DNA of 64,000 nucleotides from Sulfuricurvum sp. 17-40-25 (GTDB lineage Bacteria > Campylobacterota > Campylobacteria > Campylobacterales > Sulfurimonadaceae). The notes below the pieces were generated by a model. That model was not told where the DNA came from and searched no databases. It saw only the letters and a list, made by a program, of their open reading frames with translations. This document shows, piece after piece, positions 28,818 to 36,553 of the stretch (its first letter is position 1; each line of letters begins with the position of its first letter). The stretch covers positions 372,001-436,000 of the forward strand of contig NCIJ01000001.1 in assembly GCA_002282015.1 (NCBI GenBank), read 5' to 3'. The position numbers and the translations under genes were made by a program.

Positions 28818-29615
28818 CACCTGCTCAAAAATCACTTTTGCGGTTTTCCAACGATCTACCTTTGAGTTCATCATCACAATCAAACAATCTTTCCCGTCTT
28901 TTTTAGCACGAGCGATCAAACAAGGACCTGCTTTGTTGGTAAATCCCGTTTTAATCCCTACTGCATACTCATAGCGGTTAAGGAGACGATTATGGGTATA
29001 TGCTGTGAATTGTTTGAGTTTACCTTTGTTAAGTGCATAATAGGTGTGCGTATTAAGCTTGCTGATCGCGTTAAATTTTGGGCTTTTAATGGCATATTCG
29101 GCCATTTTCAACAAATCGGTAGATGATGAATAATGATCTTTTCCATCATACCCGCACGGATTGCTAAAATGAGTGTTTCTCATCCCTATTTGTCGAGCTT
29201 TACTGTTCATCATTGCCACAAAGTGTTTTTCGTCTCCACCTACCGTAATCGCAATCGCTTTTGCGGCATCATTATCGGATTTTATCATCGCGGCTTTCAC
29301 CAAATCTGCCATCAACACAACATCCCCGCGCTTGTATCCTGCGATCGTTGGCTTGACATTGACCATTTCTCTCGTAATCGTAACGGCATCGTTCATCTTA
29401 CCGCTTTGTATTGCTAAAATAACGGTCATCACTTTCGTTAAACTCGCAGGGCTGACCTTCTTTTGAGCATCTTTTGAATACAAAACGTGCTTAGTTTTTA
29501 AATCTTTGATCAGCAGTGCCCCGATTTTGAGTTTATCAAGTTCCTGCTTGTTAATACCGGCGAATACCGTAATAGAGAGGGCTAAACATAATCCTATAGT
29601 TTTTACGAGTATCAT
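28806..29615 (-). CDS. D-alanyl-D-alanine carboxypeptidase (S11 family, DacA-like)
   Basis: 269 aa. Signal peptide MILVKTIGLCLALSITVFAG. The three penicillin-binding motifs are SLTK (SPASLTKVMT, residues about 56-60), SDN (KSDNDAAK) and KTG (GIKTGFTNKAG). It removes the terminal D-Ala from peptidoglycan stem peptides and so limits cross-linking. It lacks the long C-terminal amphipathic anchor domain of E. coli PBP5, ending shortly after the catalytic domain, so it may be periplasmic. It is divergent from the mla operon. Confidence 0.9.
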   Translation of the reverse strand: MILVKTIGLCLALSITVFAGINKQELDKLKIGALLIKDLKTKHVLYSKDAQKKVSPASLTKVMTVILAIQSGKMNDAVTITREMVNVKPTIAGYKRGDVVLMADLVKAAMIKSDNDAAKAIAITVGGDEKHFVAMMNSKARQIGMRNTHFSNPCGYDGKDHYSSSTDLLKMAEYAIKSPKFNAISKLNTHTYYALNKGKLKQFTAYTHNRLLNRYEYAVGIKTGFTNKAGPCLIARAKKDGKDCLIVMMNSKVDRWKTAKVIFEQVLNS

Positions 29616-29732
29616 AATTGTTTCCTTAATTCGTAGTCATCACTATGCTTAAAGCAATACACAGTCCACATTGTACAGTTACTAAACACCTCAAAGTGTC
29701 TAAAATTCGATCTCCTTATGTTACAATAACCC

Positions 29733-30851
29733 ATGAAAAGCTTATTGAATGCTACCATTACAATTATACAGGATTCTTCTCAGACTCTCATAGTGTGTGG
29801 CGGAGAGTGGACTATCCATCATCTCGCCAAAATTGCCGATACGCTTGAATCCTACAGTGTTCATACCCCTATTCAATGGGATATGAGCAGTGTGACACAG
29901 CTTGATTCTGCTGGAGTAGCCCTTGTCCATTTATACTCTAAACAGTTTAATGCACTCGGTTTTCCCTCCAAAATCATAGGAAGAAGCGAAGAACACCTCC
30001 AGCTCTATAATCTGCTTTACAACCAACCACTCCAAGATATATCTGCTGTTAAAGCTAGAGGATGGCTGTACTCTTTAGGGTATGAAACACACCAATGGTT
30101 TCAGGGAATAAATGCATTTTTAGCATTTTTAGGAGAAGTCTTTATCGTCTTGCTCTACAGTCTCAGTCGCCCTTGGCTGATTCGTTACCGCGCGATAAGT
30201 TCTCACATTATCACTGCAGGATTTAATGCCTTGCCTATTATTGCCGTTAGCTCTTTTTTAATCGGTATTGTCGTCGCGTTTCAAAGTATCGTACAACTGC
30301 AAAAGTTCGGTGCAGACATCCTCATCGTTGATATGATCGGTATATCTCTCACTCGTGAACTTGCCCCTTTAATCACCGCAATCGTTATCGCCGGACGCAG
30401 TGCTTCCGCATTCACAGCACAAATCGGTGCCATGAAAATGACCCAAGAAATAGATGCTATGAAGACCATGGGATTTCATCCCTATCTTTTTTTAGTTTGG
30501 CCTCGCATTATTGCCTTGATGATTGTTTTACCTTTACTGATATTTTTCGCAGACATTGTTGGGATTTTTGGAGGTATGGTCATCGCAAAGACTCAAGCCA
30601 ATCTTTCTTATACCGAATTCATCAACCGTTTACAAGGCGTATTACCCCTTAAGCATTATGTTATAGGGATTTCAAAAGGACCGTTTTTTGCCATTTTGAT
30701 TGCTTTGGTTGGTACCTATCGAGGTTTCCAAGTCTCTATGAATACCGAGAGCATTGGATTGTATACGACTAAAAGTGTTGTGAATGCTATTTTCTTGGTT
30801 ATCGCGTGCGATGCTCTTTTCTCAATTCTCTTGACAGAGCTAAAACTATGA
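29733..30851 (+). CDS. mlaE: MlaE-type lipid ABC transporter permease with N-terminal STAS domain
   Basis: 372 aa. Residues 1-100 form a STAS domain (MlaB-like; IQWDMSSVTQLDSAGVALVH), fused to an MlaE permease with about five membrane helices and the family segment ELAPLITAIVIAGRSASAFTAQIG. The fusion replaces the separate MlaB of E. coli. It works with MlaF and MlaD to move phospholipids between inner and outer membrane. No Shine-Dalgarno is visible, and a TACAAT lies only five bases before the ATG, so the message may be leaderless. The next gene overlaps by four bases. The related C. jejuni locus was called iamB, as I recall. Confidence 0.92.
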   Translation: MKSLLNATITIIQDSSQTLIVCGGEWTIHHLAKIADTLESYSVHTPIQWDMSSVTQLDSAGVALVHLYSKQFNALGFPSKIIGRSEEHLQLYNLLYNQPLQDISAVKARGWLYSLGYETHQWFQGINAFLAFLGEVFIVLLYSLSRPWLIRYRAISSHIITAGFNALPIIAVSSFLIGIVVAFQSIVQLQKFGADILIVDMIGISLTRELAPLITAIVIAGRSASAFTAQIGAMKMTQEIDAMKTMGFHPYLFLVWPRIIALMIVLPLLIFFADIVGIFGGMVIAKTQANLSYTEFINRLQGVLPLKHYVIGISKGPFFAILIALVGTYRGFQVSMNTESIGLYTTKSVVNAIFLVIACDALFSILLTELKL

Positions 30852-31600
30852 ACCCCATCATCGAAGCACGCGAGATTGTCACCGCATTTGGGGAAAACCT
30901 CATCCATGATTCCATCAGCTGTACTGTTTATGAAAATGAGATCTATGCACTACTAGGAGGCAGTGGGTCGGGAAAATCAACCTTGCTGCGAGAAATGATA
31001 ATGCTCGAGACCCCCAACAGCGGTTCCATACATATATTTGGCGACAATATTGCGAATCTCTCCCTACAAGAAGCTCAAATACTGCGCCAAAAATGGGGTG
31101 TTCTTTTTCAATCAGGCGCGTTATACTCTTCCCTTACAGTAGGTGAAAACATCGCTTTACTTTACCAAGAATATACCAATCTACCCCCAAAACTGATTCA
31201 AGAACTCATTAGACTCAAGATCGATCTTGTCGGATTACCCGCGCACGCCATTCATCTCTATCCAAATCAACTAAGCGGAGGAATGATCAAGCGAGCCGCT
31301 CTCGCCCGTGCCCTAGCACTTGATCCAAAACTACTCTTTTTAGATGAGCCAACTTCTGGACTTGACCCCTTTAGTTCTCGTCAATTTGATGCACTGATCC
31401 AACAACTTCGTGACCTATTAGGGCTTACTGTGGTGATGGTGACTCATGATTTAGATACCATACACACTATCGTTGATCGATTTTTATTGCTGGAGGATAC
31501 AAAAGCAATTGCGCAAGGGACCCTAGCCGAAGTGCTTGCAATTAATCACCCAAGTATCGATTATTTTTTTCAAAAGGAGACTCATGGAATCCAAAGTTAA
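30848..31600 (+). CDS. mlaF: MlaF-type lipid ABC transporter ATPase
   Basis: 250 aa starting MNPIIEAREIV at the ATGA overlap with the permease; a longer in-frame reading would run deep into it. Walker A GGSGSGKSTLL near residue 38, Q-loop FQSGALYSSLTV, ABC signature LSGGMIKRAALARALA near 140, Walker B LLFLDEPTSGLDP near 160 and H-loop MVTHDLD are all intact. It energises the MlaE permease. The stop overlaps the start of the MCE protein by 17 bases. Confidence 0.94.
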   Translation: MNPIIEAREIVTAFGENLIHDSISCTVYENEIYALLGGSGSGKSTLLREMIMLETPNSGSIHIFGDNIANLSLQEAQILRQKWGVLFQSGALYSSLTVGENIALLYQEYTNLPPKLIQELIRLKIDLVGLPAHAIHLYPNQLSGGMIKRAALARALALDPKLLFLDEPTSGLDPFSSRQFDALIQQLRDLLGLTVVMVTHDLDTIHTIVDRFLLLEDTKAIAQGTLAEVLAINHPSIDYFFQKETHGIQS

Positions 31601-32552
31601 TTACACACTAGTAGGACTGTTCGTACTACTCTTATCCACTATGCTCATCGCCTTCGCATTTTGGCTTGGAAAACACAATGACGATGAGAGCCACTACCGA
31701 CATTACAAGGTCTATATCAGTGAGTCCATCTCAGGGCTTGCTCCAGAAGCCGCCGTAAAGTTTAATGGTGTTGATGTCGGATTGGTTGAATCAATACAAA
31801 TCAATCCAAACAACAGCGAAGAAGTAGAACTGGTCCTAAAAATCCAAAAAGAGACCCCGATTCGTACAGACTCCACCGCAACTCTTAAGTTTTTTGGTAT
31901 CACAGGACTTGCCTTTATTGAAATAAATGGCGGAAATAAAAATTCTCCCCTTATGATTACTTCCGATACTGACCTGGCTGTTATCCCCACCGCTCCATCA
32001 CTGATAAAGCGTCTTGATGAAACGCTCAGTACGGTCATCACCAAACTTTCAAAAACCCTCGACCATACCAATGCCATCATGAGTGACGAAAATACGCAAA
32101 ACTTCTCTCAAACCCTAAAGACTTTGAAAATACTCACCCAACGTATCAACAGCTATCAAGATGAAATCGATCTACTCCTAAAAAACTCCATTCAAACAGG
32201 TCAAAACATTGATCAAGCAATGCTAAAAGTAGGTGATTCTGCCAGCAGCGTTAAATCCTCTATGGATACCTTTAAAGTAACGATGAGTGAGCGATTATCC
32301 CCTACCATGAAATCATGGGAAGCAACCTCTAAAAAGACCAATGCCCTCCTAGAAAAAATCGAATCCTCCATGGAGCGTGGCGATTATGATCTCAAATCCA
32401 TCGCTACACAGTCCACCGTTGAGCTAAACGAACGTTTGGTTCAATCTCGTATCTTACAAAACGAGATGGAAATCACCCTTAAATCATTGAGGGAAAGTCC
32501 TTCTGATCTGCTCTTTAAACAATCCAAACCTAATCTGGGACCAGGAGAATAA
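31584..32552 (+). CDS. mlaD: MCE-domain substrate-binding protein (MlaD-like)
   Basis: 322 aa from MESKVNYTLVGLFVLL, supported by an AAAAGGAG ribosome site. One N-terminal membrane helix (residues 7-29) anchors it in the inner membrane. An MCE domain follows at about 38-120 (ISGLAPEAAVKFNGVDVGLV ... LKFFGITGLAFIEINGG), then a long helical coiled-coil tail of about 180 residues. MCE proteins form hexameric rings that channel lipid across the periplasm. The extended tail makes it longer than E. coli MlaD (about 180 aa) and closer to tunnel-forming MCE proteins; that comparison is inference. Confidence 0.92.
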   Translation: MESKVNYTLVGLFVLLLSTMLIAFAFWLGKHNDDESHYRHYKVYISESISGLAPEAAVKFNGVDVGLVESIQINPNNSEEVELVLKIQKETPIRTDSTATLKFFGITGLAFIEINGGNKNSPLMITSDTDLAVIPTAPSLIKRLDETLSTVITKLSKTLDHTNAIMSDENTQNFSQTLKTLKILTQRINSYQDEIDLLLKNSIQTGQNIDQAMLKVGDSASSVKSSMDTFKVTMSERLSPTMKSWEATSKKTNALLEKIESSMERGDYDLKSIATQSTVELNERLVQSRILQNEMEITLKSLRESPSDLLFKQSKPNLGPGE

Positions 32553-32554
32553 CC

Positions 32555-33166
32555 ATGAAGTTTTTTATTACAACTATTTCTATATCTGTACTTTTGACAG
32601 GATGTTTTACGATGCATCCTAGCACACATGAATACACGATTCTTCCATCTTACATACCAAGCAAGCAAGTAACTCAGTCCGTCAACGCAACACTAAAGCT
32701 CTCTAGCACGCGAAGTATTACGTCTCTGGCTTCCACACAATTTTATTATCTCAAAGGAACCTCAACTATTGGGGCTTACGTTTACAGTAGATGGGCAGAT
32801 ACACCTTCTGCTATGATTGACCGCGCAGTGTATTCCTCCTTGCAAAATCAGGAACTCTTTAGTACCCTTGTTTCGAGTACATCAAACGTTACAGCTGACC
32901 TGCTCTTGGAATCCGACTTAAATGCATTTTACCATCGCTTTCATGACGACTCTACAAGCGAAGGCTTTATCGATATTACCTATCGACTCATTAACCCAAA
33001 AACCAAAACAACCATTGCTACAAAACGCTTTATTATCATTGAGCCCTCCCCTTCCAAAGATGCAAAGGGTGGAGTTATCGCGCTCAATCAAGCAACCCAT
33101 GAACTCTCAAATCAATGCATTGCATGGCTTAATACAAGCATAAAGGACAGCACATGGAAAAAATAG
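32555..33166 (+). CDS. ABC-transport auxiliary lipoprotein (PqiC-like)
   Basis: 203 aa. A lipobox is evident: LLTGC with Cys17 as lipidation site. The mature part (EYTILPSYIPSKQVTQSV, STQFYYLKGTSTIGAYVYSRWADTPSAMIDRAVYSSL) fits the ABC_trans_aux family that accompanies MCE systems, similar to E. coli PqiC. It probably forms an outer-membrane docking ring for the MCE tube. The operon has this lipoprotein where E. coli mla has the soluble carrier MlaC. Two bases separate it from mlaD, and its end overlaps pfkA by 13 bases. Confidence 0.82.
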   Translation: MKFFITTISISVLLTGCFTMHPSTHEYTILPSYIPSKQVTQSVNATLKLSSTRSITSLASTQFYYLKGTSTIGAYVYSRWADTPSAMIDRAVYSSLQNQELFSTLVSSTSNVTADLLLESDLNAFYHRFHDDSTSEGFIDITYRLINPKTKTTIATKRFIIIEPSPSKDAKGGVIALNQATHELSNQCIAWLNTSIKDSTWKK

Positions 33167-34134
33167 CCATCCTTTGTTCTGGTGGTGATGTCTCTGGAAT
33201 GAACCCTGCACTCAAACGCTTTGTTGAATATTCGTATGCCAAAGGGATGCAACCTTTTTTTGTCTATAACGGCTACGAGGGGCTCATCGATAACACTATA
33301 AGCATAGCTAACTACCAAGACGTTGCAGGGATCATGATACGCGGTGGAACTAAAATCCGCTCTGCGCGCTCTGCACGATTTTCAGAAGCGTCTTATCGAG
33401 CCATTGCCGCTGAAAACTTACGTCAAAAAGGGATCTCAAAACTGGTTGTCCTTGGCGGGGATGGTAGTTTTCGCGGGATGGAACGTTTTCATGATGAAAC
33501 CGGTATTGCCTTTTGCGGTATCCCCTCGACCATTGATAATGATATTAATGGCACGGATTACTGCCTAGGTGTTGATACCGCACTCAATGTCATAAAAAAT
33601 GCCATTGATTCTATCCGTGACACTGCTTCTTCATTTCGACGTGCTTTTGTAATCGAGACCATGGGACGCGATTGCGGCTACTTAGCCCTTGTATCCGCCA
33701 TCACATCAGGAGCAGAAGTGTGCCTTATCCCCGAAATTCCTATCGATATCCATGAGTACAAAGGATGTTTTGAGTCTCAAATCCGCAATGGACGTGATTA
33801 TTTTATCGCAATCGTATCTGAGGGGCTTAAAAATGCCCAGGAAGTGTCTCAATGGTTTGAAGAAGAGCTAGGGTTTGAATCACGTGTCAGCGTCTTGGGG
33901 CACATCCAACGAGGGGGGAATCCAAGCGTGTACGATAGACTCATGGCCTATCAATTTGTCACCCATGCAATTGATACTCTGCTGAAGGGCAATAATAACT
34001 CCGTAGTCTGCTACACTAAAAGCCATTTTGAGTTTAAAAGCATTAGTGAAGTCGCACTAAATCCTTATCATTTGGATCAAGCACTTCTTACGCTCGGTCG
34101 TGAACAATTTGCTCCATCGCACTGTCAAATGTAG
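33154..34134 (+). CDS. pfkA: 6-phosphofructokinase
   Basis: 326 aa, bacterial PfkA length. It phosphorylates fructose 6-phosphate, the committed step of glycolysis. The ATP-site GGDGS is at 101-105 (Gly at the position that is Asp in PPi enzymes) and the catalytic TIDND at 126-130. The residue equivalent to E. coli Gly124 (Lys in PPi enzymes) is Ser125, so phosphoryl donor use is ATP by the first criterion and unclear by the second. ETMGRDCGYLAL and HIQRGGNPSVYDR for substrate binding are intact. The start lies within the lipoprotein gene, so it is coupled to the mla operon; the 3' end overlaps the opposite-strand epimerase gene by 47 bases. Confidence 0.92.
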   Translation: MEKIAILCSGGDVSGMNPALKRFVEYSYAKGMQPFFVYNGYEGLIDNTISIANYQDVAGIMIRGGTKIRSARSARFSEASYRAIAAENLRQKGISKLVVLGGDGSFRGMERFHDETGIAFCGIPSTIDNDINGTDYCLGVDTALNVIKNAIDSIRDTASSFRRAFVIETMGRDCGYLALVSAITSGAEVCLIPEIPIDIHEYKGCFESQIRNGRDYFIAIVSEGLKNAQEVSQWFEEELGFESRVSVLGHIQRGGNPSVYDRLMAYQFVTHAIDTLLKGNNNSVVCYTKSHFEFKSISEVALNPYHLDQALLTLGREQFAPSHCQM

Positions 34135-34951
34135 GGTATTTGAATACAAATCCAGCTTCCTCAAGACGTCTTGGATACACCTCTTTGGAATCGAGCATCA
34201 CGCACGATCCCTCACCGAAGATCAACTTTACAAGCCATGAGGGCATACTCATAAAGGTCGGACGATGAAGAATTTCTCCCATCTTCTTAGTCTGCTGAAC
34301 ATTGGAAATGGGTTGAGGAGCGGTCAGATTAAAGATACCTTCCATCTCTTGATTCTCAATTAAAAACAAACATCCACGCACCAAGTCTTGCACATGAATC
34401 CATGAGATCATTTGGGATCCATCTCCCATTTTTCCACCCAAACCTAGCACAAAGGGCGGAAGCATTTTTGCCATCGCACCCCCCTCTTTTCCATACACAA
34501 CCCCAAAACGCATAATGCATACACGTGTTCCTAACGTCTTAGCACCTAGTGCCGCTTCTTCCCAATCTTGGACTAAAGAAGCTAAAAAATCATCTCCAAG
34601 ATGACGTGAGTGCTCATCATGCTGATGATAGGAATCGTATACCCCTACTGCAGAAGCATTTATCAGTGTATGCGGAGGATGAACACAATGGGTCAATGCA
34701 TGCGTCAAAGAAGCTGTCGTATCCAATCGGCTTGAACGTAAGACCTTCTTATACTCGGCACTCCAACGACCTAAAATATTGGCCCCTGCAAGATTGATAA
34801 TAACATCAGACCCATCCAAGATTTTGACAATTGCTTCCAATGCAGTACTTGAACGTATGCTCAAAGCAACAACCTCATGATGCTGTAAACTCAAAAAATC
34901 AAACAAAGCAGAACCTACAAATCCGCTCATACCGCAAATCACTATCTTCAT
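34088..34951 (-). CDS. TIGR01777-type NAD-dependent epimerase (YfcH-like)
   Basis: 287 aa. The N-terminal Rossmann motif GMSGFVGSALFDFL binds NAD(P). INLAGANILGRWSAEYKKVLRSSR (about 53-76), INASAVGVYD, MRFGVVYGKEGGAM and the C-terminal DUF1731 segment (YPRRLEEAGFVFKYP) mark the YfcH/SULA family. The canonical YxxxK of short-chain epimerases is altered, as is common in this family. The substrate is unknown; in plants a relative affects plastid division. No operon partner is seen. Confidence 0.88.
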   Translation of the reverse strand: MKIVICGMSGFVGSALFDFLSLQHHEVVALSIRSSTALEAIVKILDGSDVIINLAGANILGRWSAEYKKVLRSSRLDTTASLTHALTHCVHPPHTLINASAVGVYDSYHQHDEHSRHLGDDFLASLVQDWEEAALGAKTLGTRVCIMRFGVVYGKEGGAMAKMLPPFVLGLGGKMGDGSQMISWIHVQDLVRGCLFLIENQEMEGIFNLTAPQPISNVQQTKKMGEILHRPTFMSMPSWLVKLIFGEGSCVMLDSKEVYPRRLEEAGFVFKYPTFDSAMEQIVHDRA

Positions 34952-35064
34952 TGAAACCCTTCAATTATAGACTCTAATAAATAGATTGTAGCATGTTCAT
35001 TAATTAGGAAGTGTTAAAGTATAGAAAAAATCAGGGCAAGAATATCAAAGAGAGAGGGAAGAGA

Positions 35065-35086
35065 TCATCTCTCCTAAGAGAGATGA
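35065..35086 (-). terminator. Possible transcription terminator hairpin after the cytochrome gene
   Basis: Perfect nine-base stem TCATCTCTC / GAGAGATGA with a four-base loop, nine bases past the cytochrome c stop. On the minus strand it is not followed by a T run, so it may instead protect the mRNA 3' end. Confidence 0.35.
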
Positions 35087-35094
35087 AATAGGAT

Positions 35095-35427
35095 TTAGCC
35101 GCAAGAAGGAACGTTGCCCGAATCATTACCGTATTCGAATAAGAAGTCACGAAGGTCTTGTGCAGAATTTTCAAAACCTTTTCCAGTAAAAAAGCCCTCA
35201 GCTTTTGAGCCAGCATGTTGTTTAACAATATTTTCACCACCATTAGCAAATAGTGACTCCCATTCAGCTTGTGTATGCATAGCAGCACCTTTAGTACCGT
35301 TACCATGACATGTTTTACACGTTTTTAAATACGTCTTTTGACCTTTTCTGATATCAGCAGAGGCAGTTGTAGCCATCATACCAAAAGCGATAACCGTTGC
35401 AAGTAATAGTGAAGTTGACTTTGTCAT
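35095..35427 (-). CDS. Small periplasmic c-type cytochrome
   Basis: 110 aa. Signal peptide MTKSTSLLLATVIAFGMMATTASA. One haem-attachment motif CKTCH at residues 37-41. Met49 or another residue in the following loop could be the distal ligand. Similar single-haem cytochromes carry electrons in Campylobacterota respiratory or sulfur-oxidation chains; the partner cannot be named. The gene stands alone, with an AAGGA ribosome site, an AT-rich upstream region with TATAAT-like sequence, and a stem-loop after the stop. Confidence 0.85.
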   Translation of the reverse strand: MTKSTSLLLATVIAFGMMATTASADIRKGQKTYLKTCKTCHGNGTKGAAMHTQAEWESLFANGGENIVKQHAGSKAEGFFTGKGFENSAQDLRDFLFEYGNDSGNVPSCG

Positions 35428-35535
35428 GTCATTCCTTTTTAATTATAATTTAGAATAATTCTATATAAATTCTTAATGAAACTCATTTCCATTGAGTTCA
35501 AAAAAAGAGCATGTTATTATATCAAAATGTGACAG

Positions 35536-35877
35536 TTATTCTTCGCTTTCTGCTTCTACAACCACTTCAGTTTGTGGCCCTGCTTTTACATCATGACGGA
35601 TTTTTTCTTGACGGATTTTTCGATAGGCTTTGTACTGTGCTTTTTTCAGTTCAGCCGTATTCATCCCCACTTCAGCCGCTATTTCATCAGCGCCAACTTC
35701 GGCTTCATTCATGATAATCATACGAAGTTCTTTTTTAGTCAAATGACGCTTTAAAGAAGCATATAAAATACGCTCATCGTCATTGATTTCAACAGCACTG
35801 CATTCATAAATACGGGCTAATACTTCACGCATTGTTTTAGTAGGGTTATAGCGTAACCACAGAGAGTTCTCAAGCAT
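35536..35877 (-). CDS. Small protein with sigma-region-4-like helix-turn-helix
   Basis: 113 aa, no named family recognised. Residues 45-95 read LTKKELRMIIMNEAEVGADEIAAEVGMN and then KLKKAQYKAYRKIRQEKIR-like helices, resembling sigma-70 region 4 or LuxR-type helix-turn-helix. The last 15 residues are acidic (VVVEAESEE). It starts within the last codons of serB (eight-base overlap), so the two are co-transcribed. It may bind DNA or RNA polymerase; this is inference from pattern only. Confidence 0.65.
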   Translation of the reverse strand: MLENSLWLRYNPTKTMREVLARIYECSAVEINDDERILYASLKRHLTKKELRMIIMNEAEVGADEIAAEVGMNTAELKKAQYKAYRKIRQEKIRHDVKAGPQTEVVVEAESEE

Positions 35878-36499
35878 TAAATACCTTTGTAATAATTTGG
35901 GTTAGATCTTTTGTTTCGATGATAATATTGGCCTCTTTTTTGAGTATCTCTTTGGCACAAAATGCAACACGAGTACCTGCGTGCGCAAACATTGACCGAT
36001 CATTGGCACCATCACCGACAACAATCGTTTGCTCTTGCGTAACGCCCAACAATGATTGTAAACGAAGCAGCATATCTCCCTTGGAGTAATCAAACATCAT
36101 ATCTCCGCCCACTAATCCCGTAAGCTTTCCCTCTTTTGAATGCAATACATTTGAAAAATCAGCATCGTATCCCAGAATATTCTTTGCAAAGGATGTCGCA
36201 GTGCGAAATCCTCCACTAAAACAGATCACTTTCAATCCACGCGCCTTAAGATCAGCGATCGTTTCTATAGCGCCACTCATATAGGGAAGATGATGACAAA
36301 TTTCCTCGACTTTGGAAAATTCAAGCCCCTTGAGCAATCCTACACGCTGTTGCAAACTTTCAAAAAAATCGAGTTCACCGTTCATCGCTCGCTCAGTAAT
36401 AGCAGAGACTTCAGCCCCTATTCCCATCGCTTGCGCAAAAAAATCGATTGTTTCCCCATCCATTAACGTAGAATCGAAATCAAATACACATAGTTTCAT
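35870..36499 (-). CDS. serB: Phosphoserine phosphatase
   Basis: 209 aa from the ATG at 36499 (MKLCVFDFDSTL). HAD-family motifs: DFDSTLMDGE with the nucleophile Asp and acid Asp/Ser near residues 7-10, SGGFRT for motif II, the Lys of motif III in DYSKGDML, and VGDGANDRSM for motif IV. ETIDFFAQAMG matches SerB cap residues. It performs the last step of serine synthesis. It is divergent from the MetF-like gene across a 55-base gap and overlaps the sigma-4-like gene downstream. Confidence 0.92.
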   Translation of the reverse strand: MKLCVFDFDSTLMDGETIDFFAQAMGIGAEVSAITERAMNGELDFFESLQQRVGLLKGLEFSKVEEICHHLPYMSGAIETIADLKARGLKVICFSGGFRTATSFAKNILGYDADFSNVLHSKEGKLTGLVGGDMMFDYSKGDMLLRLQSLLGVTQEQTIVVGDGANDRSMFAHAGTRVAFCAKEILKKEANIIIETKDLTQIITKVFNA

Positions 36500-36521
36500 C
36501 AAAACACATATCCTAGTTTGT

Positions 36522-36527
36522 TATAAT
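36522..36527 (+). promoter_or_regulatory. Probable -10 element of the MetF-like gene
   Basis: TTGTTATAAT with perfect TATAAT on the plus strand, 27 bases before the TTG start, in the divergent gap with serB. Confidence 0.5.
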
Positions 36528-36553
36528 AAGGCAATTATATCTAAGGGCACCTT

